NCBI GenBank assembly: GCA_017829005.1
Contig: JAGAJF010000068.1
Location: 1-64,000, forward strand
Direction of reading: 5' to 3'
DNA from: Oscillospiraceae bacterium
GTDB lineage: Bacteria; Bacillota; Clostridia; Oscillospirales; Ruminococcaceae
Length of the DNA: 64,000 bases
The notes beneath the pieces are model-generated. The model was not told the origin of the DNA. It made no database searches and worked only from the letters and a program-made list of their open reading frames with translations. The position numbers were made by a program, and so were the translations under genes. Shown piece by piece: positions 1-6,851 of this stretch (position 1 is its first letter; each line of letters opens with the position of its first letter).

Positions 1-10
1 ACTTGGGCGG

Positions 11-109
11 TCAGTCTTTTTTGTCATTTCTGTATTTCAGAATATCTATGATAAGGCGAATTATGTCAACGGCAAGCGCTGACAACGCACATACTTCGAT
101 TATCGTCAT
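11..109 (-). CDS. Putative holin-like / type I toxin small membrane peptide
   Basis: A 32-residue ORF starting MTIIEVCALS and ending KYRNDKKD. It has one hydrophobic stretch (about residues 4-24) and a short charged C-terminus. A strong ribosome site (GGGAGGTG) lies 8-9 bases upstream of the ATG. The size, the start of the peptide and the layout resemble the small putative holin-like toxin family of Firmicutes (Hol-Tox), whose members begin M-T-x-x-E-A-L-S-L and carry a single membrane helix. The upstream transcribed stretch (about 110-180) is G+C-rich and could fold. In such families an antisense or structured RNA limits translation; none is proven here. It could also be a chance short ORF, but the ribosome site and composition argue for a real peptide. 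Confidence 0.55.
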   Translation of the reverse strand: MTIIEVCALSALAVDIIRLIIDILKYRNDKKD

Positions 110-285
110 ACGAATTTTACACCTCCCTCCCGAGAGGATTTTGCGAGGGAAAGAGGAGACATCACCGCCTACCGTCAGAGTTTTTAACTCTTATGGCTGC
201 TTCAGTTTTTGGTACTATGTACCGATTTAATTATACATTTTCCGAATTCCATTGTCAAATTACAATTCGGTTACAAAAGTATCTC

Positions 286-795
286 TCAAACCAAATAAAA
301 CCCACCCCAGAAAACCGACGGAACAAAAAAGCTGAGATATGCAAGAAGATACACACCTATGGAAGCGGGAAGGGAACGCTCTGCATTGTCACTTCTGCAG
401 AATTTTAAATAAAGGGTCAGATTGGCAGCAATTGCAATAAATAGATCCAGGGATAAAAGCGGCAGTAAACCGCCGCTCCTGATGGAAAACAGAAAAACTA
501 TCAGAGGATTAAGCCATGGCAGACCGTTTCCGAGACAGAAATTCAGCAGGAGAATTTTCCACATATCAACAGAGGAAAAGTATTTTCGGGTAATTAAAAA
601 TATCACCGTCACGAAGATAAGGGCAGGTATAATATTTTTGAGAAGATTTTCGGGTGCGAAAAAATACTCCACGCCCCGTGGCAGTCCTCCCGAATACCAG
701 CAGAGCAGACCGAATGTAACAGCTATTCCCAGAAGTGTCCTGACAATAAGGCTTACCCTCTGCCGCCTGTCCTCTTCATTTGTGTATTTTCCCAT
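286..795 (-). CDS. Hypothetical multi-pass membrane protein
   Basis: A 169-residue protein that I do not recognise. After a short charged N-terminus (MGKYTNEEDRRQR) it shows about four to five hydrophobic segments (roughly residues 16-34, 52-68, 80-105, 108-128 and 145-166), so it should sit in the cytoplasmic membrane. The ATG has an AGGAGG site about 7 bases upstream. A good minus-strand promoter is visible at 831-859. No catalytic motif is evident. It is followed only by the small peptide gene at the window edge, so context gives no role. Confidence 0.75.
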   Translation of the reverse strand: MGKYTNEEDRRQRVSLIVRTLLGIAVTFGLLCWYSGGLPRGVEYFFAPENLLKNIIPALIFVTVIFLITRKYFSSVDMWKILLLNFCLGNGLPWLNPLIVFLFSIRSGGLLPLLSLDLFIAIAANLTLYLKFCRSDNAERSLPASIGVYLLAYLSFFVPSVFWGGFYLV

Positions 796-830
796 AACCG
801 TTCCTCCTGTCTCATTTGATTGTTACTTAT

Positions 831-859
831 ATATTAACATAAGCCTTTCGGATTGTCAA
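831..859 (-). promoter_or_regulatory. SigmaA-type promoter for the membrane-protein gene
   Basis: On the minus strand TTGACA (854-859) and TAATAT (831-836) are separated by 17 bases, about 35 bases ahead of the start codon at 795. It drives the hypothetical membrane protein. Confidence 0.65.
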
Positions 860-993
860 GTAATGTTCATTTATTCATATTACTCCTTTGAGCATTTTGG
901 ATATGGACTATCTTTAAGGCAAATCTGTTCTTTCCTATATATGCAATTTTTCATATAATTATTGTGCAAATCTCCAAAAAAGATTTTTGGCTG

Positions 994-1022
994 TTGACTT
1001 ATTTTGAATACTATGCTATTAT
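994..1022 (+). promoter_or_regulatory. SigmaA-type promoter for the solute-binding lipoprotein
   Basis: TTGACT (994-999), a 17-base spacer and TATTAT (1017-1022) on the plus strand. The expected transcript starts near 1029, before the operator at 1057-1070 and the lipoprotein start at 1101. Confidence 0.7.
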
Positions 1023-1056
1023 AAAGAAAATCAAACGGCAGTTGAGCCATATGTTG

Positions 1057-1070
1057 TGCAAACGATTACA
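1057..1070 (+). promoter_or_regulatory. LacI/CcpA-type operator (cre-like)
   Basis: TGCAAACGATTACA fits the LacI-family/CcpA operator pattern TGNAANCGNTNNCA at every fixed base. It lies about 28 bases downstream of the predicted transcription start, a position where a bound repressor would act as a roadblock. This suggests carbon-source control of the sugar-binding protein gene. Which regulator binds cannot be told from the window. Confidence 0.55.
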
Positions 1071-1100
1071 TACCCCGTTGTTTTTAGGAGGAAGCTTATT

Positions 1101-2495
1101 ATGAATTACAAGAAAATTATAGCAGGAACCATGGCACTTACCATTACAGCCTCTCTTACCGCCTGCGGAGGCGGCTCGGAGGGCGCCGGCGAAACAACCT
1201 CAGCCGATGTGACCACCACCGCCGCTACCGAATGGACAGGCGACAATGTTGAGGTTGAGGCTCTTGACGAGACACTTGATGTGGACATTAACGGAAAGTC
1301 TCTCAAGTGGCTTGGAATATATGACCTGAACCCCACCAACGATTCCCCCGAAAGAAGCCCCGAGCTTGCCCTTTTTGAGGACACCTACGGCGCAAAGATC
1401 GAATATATACCCACCACCAGCGACAAGCGCTTTGAGGATCTTGCCACCAACATTATGGGCGGCACATCTCCCGACATTTTCGCATACGAGTGGAGATCCT
1501 TCCCCTGCGATATCGCAAAGGGTCAGTATCAGCCCATCGACTCCCTTGTTAACTGGGAGGATCCCAAGTGGGCAGATGTGAAGGACACTGCTGACAGCTT
1601 TATCTGGAAGGGTGAGCATTACATAGCTCCCCTGGGTTACAGCTTCAACGATACACAGGTCCTTATGTACAACAAGTCCACCATTCAGAGCGAGGGCTTC
1701 GAGGATCCCTATGAGATGTACTTGAACGGCGAATGGGACTGGAACGCATTCACCGATATGATGAAGACCTTTGTTGAAAACGGCAGCAGCGACGGCACCG
1801 AACGCTTCGGCATCGGCGGCTGGTGGGCAAATGCCTTCGTTTACACCGCAGGCGAAACTATGGTCACATATGACGGAACAAAGTTCGGCAACAACCTGAG
1901 AAGCGGCAAGATCGAAAGAGCTCAGGGCGTGCTTGAGGACATTTTCAAGAATAACCTTATCAAGCGCGGCTGGATAGGCGGCGAGTCTGCATTTGTAGAC
2001 GACAGCCTGCTGTTCTACTCAATGGGTACCTGGGCATATAATGCTGCAGCTCTCTCCGTTCCCGATGACGAGATACAGATCGTTCCCTTCCCCAAGGATC
2101 CCGATTCAGATGAGTATTTCGTTTCTAACAAGGTATTCGCATATATGTGGGTAAAGGGCTCCGAAAACGGAGACTGCGTTAAGGCATGGCTCGACTGCAA
2201 CAGAACTGTAAACTACGACGAAAAGTACCTCCAGGCTACTAAGGACAAGTATCTTGCAAACAACACCGGCTGGACCTCCGAGATGTACGATATCGCAATG
2301 GATTTCTATGATTCCGAGAAATTCACACAGGCATACGACTACGGCTACGGTCTCAGCACTCTTATGGCTGACGATGTAATGGGCGTTCTCTATGAGGGCA
2401 TTGCAAATGAGCAGTTTGAGAGCTGGGTACAGGCTCGTGAGGAATATTTCCCCATCGTTGACGAGGAAATAAACGTTTATAACAACGCCGAGTAA
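1101..2495 (+). CDS. Extracellular solute-binding lipoprotein of a sugar ABC transporter
   Basis: A 464-residue lipoprotein of the family 1 bacterial solute-binding proteins (carbohydrate ABC importers). The start at 1101 is chosen because TAGGAGG sits about 8 bases upstream and the product begins with a Lys-rich N-terminus, hydrophobic core and lipobox (TASLTACGGG, Cys about residue 22). A Gly/Thr/Glu linker follows, then a two-lobe binding-protein body (LALFEDTYGAKIEYIPT, GGTSPDIFAYEWRSFP, MYNKSTIQSEGF, GGWWANAFVYTAG). It should be anchored outside the membrane and deliver a sugar or oligosaccharide. No permease or ATPase genes are adjacent; the MsmK/UgpC-type ATPase at 14619-15761 could serve it. 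A cre-like operator precedes the gene, so catabolite or LacI-family control is likely. The ligand is unknown. Confidence 0.88.
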   Translation: MNYKKIIAGTMALTITASLTACGGGSEGAGETTSADVTTTAATEWTGDNVEVEALDETLDVDINGKSLKWLGIYDLNPTNDSPERSPELALFEDTYGAKIEYIPTTSDKRFEDLATNIMGGTSPDIFAYEWRSFPCDIAKGQYQPIDSLVNWEDPKWADVKDTADSFIWKGEHYIAPLGYSFNDTQVLMYNKSTIQSEGFEDPYEMYLNGEWDWNAFTDMMKTFVENGSSDGTERFGIGGWWANAFVYTAGETMVTYDGTKFGNNLRSGKIERAQGVLEDIFKNNLIKRGWIGGESAFVDDSLLFYSMGTWAYNAAALSVPDDEIQIVPFPKDPDSDEYFVSNKVFAYMWVKGSENGDCVKAWLDCNRTVNYDEKYLQATKDKYLANNTGWTSEMYDIAMDFYDSEKFTQAYDYGYGLSTLMADDVMGVLYEGIANEQFESWVQAREEYFPIVDEEINVYNNAE

Positions 2496-2523
2496 TTTCC
2501 AATAAATTTACAGACAAATACAC

Positions 2524-2563
2524 AGCGCCGTCGGGGTCTGCTTCCGACGACGCTGCTTTTTTA
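2524..2563 (+). terminator. Intrinsic terminator after the solute-binding protein gene
   Basis: An inverted repeat with arms AGCGCCGTCGG and CCGACGACGCT (one mismatch) is followed by a T-run. It separates the lipoprotein gene from the convergent small gene ending at 2561. Confidence 0.75.
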
Positions 2564-2785
2564 TTTGTTTTCGTCAATAATTATTTTTATGAATTTTTTC
2601 ATAAGCGGCACATATGTAAAGCCAAACACAACGGCTGCCACAGCCATTACCGTTTTCTTGTGCTTCGGAGCAATGCTTATCCCGATAAGAACGCCTATTG
2701 CACAGAGACATAATTTCAAAAGTGCAATATCCTTCCAATCGCTTTCCTTGATGTATCTGTCGGCATATTCAAATAATCTGCTCAT
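2561..2785 (-). CDS. Small membrane protein (often labelled phosphate permease-like)
   Basis: A 74-residue protein, MSRLFEYADRYIKESDWKDIALLKLC..., with two hydrophobic segments (about residues 22-37 and 44-62) and a cytoplasmic N-terminal helix. The pattern EYADxYIxxSDWKDxALLK followed by 'PKHKK' recurs in a small Clostridia family that databases often name 'permease of phosphate ABC transporter'; I see nothing that supports phosphate transport. A GGGAGG site precedes the ATG. It lies 18 bases downstream of the MIF-like gene on the same strand, so the two are probably co-transcribed. Confidence 0.7.
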   Translation of the reverse strand: MSRLFEYADRYIKESDWKDIALLKLCLCAIGVLIGISIAPKHKKTVMAVAAVVFGFTYVPLMKKFIKIIIDENK

Positions 2786-2803
2786 TGTATTACCTCCCTC
2801 GGC

Positions 2804-3145
2804 TCAAAAATTGCTGCCGTTCCAGCCCCAGTCGGGGGTGGACATATAGCTTACATATACCCTGTCGGTGGAAATGCCCAGGTTATCGAGGAGTATGCCT
2901 GTGATGTTGCTTGTAAGCACTCCCAGAGCGTTTGAGGAGGCATTGCCGTATATGCTCACCTCCACCATTGCGGCAGGCTCTTCGGTTCCCTTGAAATAAA
3001 GCTTGTAGTTGTCCTCAATGCCCACCATAAGCCAGCCCTCGGATTTTCCCGGTATGGCGGTTATGGCAAGTCCCAGAGCGGATTTGATGCTGTCGGCTTT
3101 TTCATTGGAAACTTCGGCATTTGTTTTGATGTTGATAAATGGCAT
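2804..3145 (-). CDS. MIF/tautomerase superfamily protein
   Basis: A 113-residue protein of the macrophage migration inhibitory factor fold. The start at 3145 gives MPFINIKTN, placing a proline directly after the initiator Met, as needed for the catalytic Pro1 of tautomerases; a GGGAGG site lies upstream. Other family marks are GKSEGWLMVGIE around residue 34 (Lys at the position of MIF Lys32), the central VEVSIYGNASSNALG strand, and the C-terminus DRVYVSYMSTPDWGWNGSNF, which parallels DRVYINYYDM...VGWNNSTF in MIF. The longer upstream in-frame ATG has no ribosome site and is not used here. The physiological substrate of bacterial MIF homologues is not established; cytoplasmic tautomerase activity is the safest guess. 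Confidence 0.85.
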   Translation of the reverse strand: MPFINIKTNAEVSNEKADSIKSALGLAITAIPGKSEGWLMVGIEDNYKLYFKGTEEPAAMVEVSIYGNASSNALGVLTSNITGILLDNLGISTDRVYVSYMSTPDWGWNGSNF

Positions 3146-3194
3146 AATATTTCCTCCCTGTTTTTTCAAACCGATGTTTTGATTTTCTGCTACG

Positions 3195-3223
3195 ATTATA
3201 CCACAGAATGATATCTTTTTCAA
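3195..3223 (-). promoter_or_regulatory. SigmaA-type promoter for the MIF-like gene
   Basis: On the minus strand TTGAAA (3218-3223), 17 bases, TATAAT (3195-3200). The start codon is about 50 bases downstream. Confidence 0.7.
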
Positions 3224-3246
3224 TCATCTTAATACTTATTTTACAT

Positions 3247-3274
3247 TTGACATTTTAATTTATCTTACTATAAT
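3247..3274 (+). promoter_or_regulatory. Plus-strand consensus promoter with no downstream protein gene
   Basis: TTGACA (3247-3252), a 16-base spacer and TATAAT (3269-3274): an almost ideal sigmaA promoter. The next plus-strand protein gene is 2 kb away, so it may drive the candidate RNA described for 3281-3480. Confidence 0.6.
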
Positions 3275-3280
3275 TTACAA

Positions 3281-3480
3281 TTTGGTTTACATACTAATTA
3301 CGCTTTTCGGAAAATTGCTTTTTTATAAATTTACATATAAAACCCAAAAAGCCGATATGTTCGCATTTTTATGTCGGGTGTGTAAAGTGAAATACCTTTA
3401 CATATATATGCATCAAGCATAGCTATGTCACCTATATAGAAATACAGGACAGACCGTTGCTTGTCTGTCCCGTATTTTTA
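3281..3480 (+). ncRNA. Candidate small RNA of unknown function
   Basis: This gene-free stretch is bounded by a consensus promoter (3247-3274) and a hairpin terminator (3442-3480, arms GGACAGAC/GTCTGTCC flanked by ATAC/GTAT, then CGTATTTTTA). The predicted transcript is about 200 nt, A+T-rich, with no ORF that has a ribosome site. No known RNA family was recognised. The hairpin could also serve the convergent gene ending at 3486, so the terminator alone is not proof. Confidence 0.4.
3442..3480. terminator. Strong hairpin terminator, probably bidirectional
   Basis: Arms ATAC-A-GGACAGAC and GTCTGTCC-C-GTAT with an 8-base loop. A T-run follows on the plus strand and a weaker one on the minus strand. 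It ends the minus-strand gene at 3486-4172 and could end a plus-strand RNA starting near 3281. Confidence 0.65.
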
Positions 3481-3485
3481 ACGCT

Positions 3486-4172
3486 TTAAATTGTAAAATA
3501 TGCATAATACTGCTTTCTGTCATAATCGCCGGGCTTTCGGAAATCCATAATGTCGGTGCATAATCTGTATTTACCGCCTTCAAGCACGCCGTAAAGCTCC
3601 TCCCAGTTTTTGGTCAGAGTGAAGGGCTCATTTTCCCTTAATTCATTGGATATGGCTATAAATGCTATATCATCACGCAGAAAGGGCATTGTTTCCCATT
3701 TGCCGTTTTGATACCGTTCAAGCGTATATGCTGCGCCAAATTCAAGGCTTCCCGTTGTCTCGGTACCGTCCCAAAGCAGTTCCAATGTCATTCCCGTTGG
3801 TGTAACGTCCTTCGCTGTAAGGGTGATGCCCCATTCATCGGGGATTAGCCTGCCTTTTTCATCAAACTCGTATTCAACGCCCGAAACGGTTACTTTTCCC
3901 ACAGCTGCTGCCCCGTCTGCACTCAGAAAATACTTTTTCTCGCCGTTTTCTGTAAGCCAACAGTTTTTCTTCATAATACCGTTTTTGTAGTAATAGCGTT
4001 TTCCCGATTTAATTGTCCAGCCTGTATATGCCTTTGCTTCGCCGCTGTCATACCGAATGTACCTGATACCGTTCTCGGTTTCTAATGTAGCCGCTTCTGC
4101 CGATAACGGACACATTGCAATAACTGCGGCGGAAGAAATCAATGCAGCTGTTCTCCCGATAAAATTTTTCAT
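3486..4172 (-). CDS. Secreted protein with glucan-binding-like YG repeats and Big_14-type Ig domain
   Basis: A 228-residue exported protein. Residues 1-27 form a signal peptide (MKNFIGRTAALISSAA, cleavage probably after AEA). Residues about 50-110 carry short aromatic repeats of the cell-wall/choline/glucan-binding type (GWTIKSGKRYYYKNGIMKKNCWL, then GEKKYFLSADGAAAVG). Residues about 113-228 match the bacterial Ig-like domain known as Big_14 (DEWGITLTAKDVTPTGMTLEL, W-E-x-L-Y-G-V-L-x-G-G-K-Y-R, then D-F-R-K-P-G-D-Y-D-x-K-x-Y-Y-A-Y-F). No enzyme domain is present. A surface or secreted adhesion role is inferred. It is monocistronic, with the terminator at 3442-3480 behind it. A related YG-repeat protein is at 58600-59937. 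Confidence 0.75.
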   Translation of the reverse strand: MKNFIGRTAALISSAAVIAMCPLSAEAATLETENGIRYIRYDSGEAKAYTGWTIKSGKRYYYKNGIMKKNCWLTENGEKKYFLSADGAAAVGKVTVSGVEYEFDEKGRLIPDEWGITLTAKDVTPTGMTLELLWDGTETTGSLEFGAAYTLERYQNGKWETMPFLRDDIAFIAISNELRENEPFTLTKNWEELYGVLEGGKYRLCTDIMDFRKPGDYDRKQYYAYFTI

Positions 4173-4221
4173 TGCAGTCCTCCAAATTCTTGCCTCTTGC
4201 TTCTTAAAGCTCTTGCCTCTA

Positions 4222-4995
4222 TCAGCTTACCGCTCTCTCCATCTTGTAGCCAACGCCGAAAACTACCTTTATGTAGCTGGGGTTATGAGGGTCGGGCTCT
4301 ATCTTGCTTCTTATGCGGCGGATATGCTCCACTACGGTCTTTCTTACGCAGTATGGAGTTTCGTTCCACACTCTGCGGTAAATATCGTCAACGGTGCAGA
4401 CTGCTCCGCAGTTTTCCATAAGATACTCCACTATGCCGTACTCGATGGCGGTCATTCGGATAAGGCTGCCACCTCTGAAAACCTCTCTGCGGCGGCGGTC
4501 TATGCTGATGCTGCCGTTAATGAGGGTCTCGCCGTCGGCGGATATTATGCCGCTGACTCTGTTCTGAGCGCCGATATATCTTCTGAGCAGGGATACTACC
4601 CTTGCCTTGAACTCAAATCTTCCGAACTCGTCGGCATTCATACAGGCATCTGCTCCCTTGGCAAGAGCCATTGTGCGGTATATCTCGTCACAGCCGTCGG
4701 ATACGGTGAGAACGGGGATATCCGACATTTTCCGAAGCTCCTCGATAAGCCCGAACTGGGGAGTAACAAGTCCCCCGTCACGTATGACCATCATATGTAC
4801 ATCACCCGAAATGCCCTTGCTGTCGAAAGGGTCCCCCGATCTATGGGAGATAACGTTTATCTCCTCTCTCGAAAGCATATCCGAAAGGCTCATTGCCTCT
4901 TCCCTTTTATCCTCTCCATATGCTATAATAACATTCGGGCGGCTTTGTATGCCCGTTATCTCTCTTTTTGCAGCGTATATCGAATTTGTTGACAT
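4222..4995 (-). CDS. Orphan OmpR-family response regulator with degenerate receiver
   Basis: A 257-residue regulator. The C-terminal part (about 160-255) is a winged-helix OmpR/PhoB domain (ISIDRRRREVFRGGSLIRMTAIEYGIVEYLMEN, VDDIYRRVWNE, VVEHIRRIRSKIE, YIKVVFGVGYKM). The N-terminal part (about 20-140) has a receiver-like layout, but where canonical receivers carry the phosphorylated Asp (D-x-x-x-x-x-x-D) this one reads DVHMMVIR, with Arg in that place. Other landmarks remain weakly (PVLTVSDG, then GADACMNADEFGRFEFKARV). AGGAGG precedes the ATG. No kinase gene is adjacent. It is probably a phosphorylation-independent DNA-binding regulator; its targets are unknown. The divergent ECF sigma operon starts 262 bases away. 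Confidence 0.85.
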   Translation of the reverse strand: MSTNSIYAAKREITGIQSRPNVIIAYGEDKREEAMSLSDMLSREEINVISHRSGDPFDSKGISGDVHMMVIRDGGLVTPQFGLIEELRKMSDIPVLTVSDGCDEIYRTMALAKGADACMNADEFGRFEFKARVVSLLRRYIGAQNRVSGIISADGETLINGSISIDRRRREVFRGGSLIRMTAIEYGIVEYLMENCGAVCTVDDIYRRVWNETPYCVRKTVVEHIRRIRSKIEPDPHNPSYIKVVFGVGYKMERAVS

Positions 4996-5257
4996 AAGCT
5001 TTCCTCCTGTTCCTTATTTTTTCGGGCTGTCTTTTTTTCACCCGTTTTTTTGCTTCTGATATATAAACGATTTACAAGGGCAAAAAATTTCACCCGATTT
5101 GATGAATTTACACATTATTAACATTTACCGTCGTTTCGCTGTAAAAACACTTGAGAGATTTATGAAATATGCCTATACAGATTTTGAGACTTTTTCCGCT
5201 TACGGACTGTTATATATACAGAATGCATTCAAATCAAGCACATAAGGAGAGAACAAG

Positions 5258-5734
5258 ATGACCGAAGGGGAATTTGAAATTATAATGCGGCGGCAGATAA
5301 ATTCCGTGCTGAGGCTTGCCTGCTCCTATCTGAAATGCCGCGCGGAAGCCGAGGACTGTGCTCAGGAGGTTTTCTTAAAGCTGTACCGCTCCGATATTTC
5401 CTTCGGCTCCGAGAAGGAGGAGCGGGCGTGGCTCCTTACGGTAACGGCGAATATTTGCAGAAACCGTCTCCGCTCCCCTTGGTTTTCAAGGCGCGCGGAT
5501 ATGGAAATCCCCGAGGATATGGCGGCTGATATGCCCGATGAGGAAAAATCTGCCCTTTCGGAAGTTATGAAGCTGCCCGAGAAATACCGCACGCCTGTTC
5601 ATCTTTTTTACTGCGAGGAATATTCGGTGAGAGAAATTTCCGAAATTACAGGGATAAAGGAATCCACCATTCGCACACGATTACAGAGAGGACGGGAGCT
5701 GCTTCGCTTATCCGTCACGGAAAAGGAAGGATAA
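5258..5734 (+). CDS. ECF-family RNA polymerase sigma factor
   Basis: A 158-residue sigma-70 family factor of the extracytoplasmic function group. Region 2 spans about residues 8-75 (VLRLACSYLKCRAEAEDCAQEVFLKLYR, then EERAWLLTVTANICRNRLRSPW), and region 4 about 100-155 (ALSEVMKLPEKYRTPVHLFYCEEYSVREISEITGIKESTIRTRLQRGRELLR). Length and architecture are normal. An AAGGAGAG site precedes the ATG. It is followed after one base by its probable membrane anti-sigma factor, so the two form a sigma/anti-sigma operon responding to an envelope signal. The TTGAGA-like box near 5184 and T/A-rich stretch near 5210 could be a promoter but are weak. Confidence 0.92.
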   Translation: MTEGEFEIIMRRQINSVLRLACSYLKCRAEAEDCAQEVFLKLYRSDISFGSEKEERAWLLTVTANICRNRLRSPWFSRRADMEIPEDMAADMPDEEKSALSEVMKLPEKYRTPVHLFYCEEYSVREISEITGIKESTIRTRLQRGRELLRLSVTEKEG

Positions 5735-5735
5735 T

Positions 5736-6791
5736 ATGGATATTAACAGCTACAAAACTGCTATGAACAAGGTTCAGGCTGATGAAGAGTGCATAAATAA
5801 CATTCTGTATGCCGCAAAACATCAGACGAAAAGAGTTCGCTCACGGGGCAGGCTTCGCCGAATAATGCCCGTAATTGCCGCTGCTGTGTTAATGCTTACG
5901 GGATTTACGGTCTATGCCGCAAGCAATGGAATATTCTCCATAATCTTCGGCGGGGAAAAGGACTTCTCGCCCTTTGAAAATCTTACGGGAGAGCTTGAGG
6001 TACATTCACTGGAAACCTACATCGACGGGCTTCAGGTCACACCTGTTGGCTGTGCCACCGACAGCTATACCGTTTATTCGGTTTTCAGACTTGATTTTCC
6101 CGAGGCTTTGCCCGAGAGCGAGGAATATTTTGAGAATATCGAGGATGGGTATGGTCACTGCGATACAGAGCTTGTTGAATTATTCAAGAAATTTTCGGAA
6201 AACGGTCAGCCCTCCGGCGGCTGTATGGGAAAATATGTAAAGGGTGACGAGGACACGCTGTATTACGTTTATACGGTAAGCTGCGGAGACAAAATGAGCG
6301 GCGACATTACCCTTGATATGACCTGTCTCAGCCTTGCAGATGACAGCAAGGGGCTTATTAAGGACAGCATTATTTATAAAGATCCCCTGTTTTCCGCAAG
6401 CTTTACCGTTAATATCCCCCAGGTTGAAGGAGTTCAGCTTGTTACAAAGGAAACGGATATGGAGGGATTTAATGCTAACGTCTACCCCTGCAGCATCGTT
6501 ATTGACACCTATGACTCAGCCCGGGTGAACGAGGTCTACAGAACGGGATATTTAAGTCCTTACAACGAAGCGTATGTTACTCTTAAAAACGGCGAGAAGA
6601 TAGATGTTACAGGCATTTCTATGAGCTACAGTCTTAACCGTAACAAGACCACAGTAAACTATAACAGCACATCTGCGGGACCGCCTGTTTACGATTACTT
6701 AAATTACAGAGGATATCTTTCTTTCCCTGCCGACCCGAAGGATATTGTTTCTCTGACTATAGGCGGCTGCACCATGTATCCCGAGGAATAA
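5736..6791 (+). CDS. Probable membrane anti-sigma factor, DUF4179-like
   Basis: A 351-residue protein starting one base after the ECF sigma stop codon. Residues 1-43 form a basic cytoplasmic head (MDINSYKTAMNKVQADEEC..., RVRSRGRLRR), residues about 44-62 a single membrane helix, and the remaining 290 residues lie outside. The layout (short cytoplasmic sigma-binding part, one helix, large extracellular sensor beginning near FSIIFGGEKDFSPFENLTGELEVHSLE) is that of DUF4179-type proteins encoded behind ECF sigma factors in Clostridia. It probably holds the sigma factor at the membrane until an unknown signal. No zinc-binding HxxxCxxC motif of the ZAS type is visible. Confidence 0.75.
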   Translation: MDINSYKTAMNKVQADEECINNILYAAKHQTKRVRSRGRLRRIMPVIAAAVLMLTGFTVYAASNGIFSIIFGGEKDFSPFENLTGELEVHSLETYIDGLQVTPVGCATDSYTVYSVFRLDFPEALPESEEYFENIEDGYGHCDTELVELFKKFSENGQPSGGCMGKYVKGDEDTLYYVYTVSCGDKMSGDITLDMTCLSLADDSKGLIKDSIIYKDPLFSASFTVNIPQVEGVQLVTKETDMEGFNANVYPCSIVIDTYDSARVNEVYRTGYLSPYNEAYVTLKNGEKIDVTGISMSYSLNRNKTTVNYNSTSAGPPVYDYLNYRGYLSFPADPKDIVSLTIGGCTMYPEE

Positions 6792-6806
6792 CACCATAAA
6801 AATAAA

Positions 6807-6851
6807 CGGCAGAGGATCTCGTATCGGTGCGAAATTCTCTGCCGTTTTTTT
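6807..6851. terminator. Bidirectional terminator between convergent genes
   Basis: Arms CGGCAGAG and CTCTGCCG with a 22-base loop, then T7 on the plus strand; A-rich sequence on the left gives a T-run on the minus strand. It separates the anti-sigma gene and the Rpn-type nuclease gene. Confidence 0.75.
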
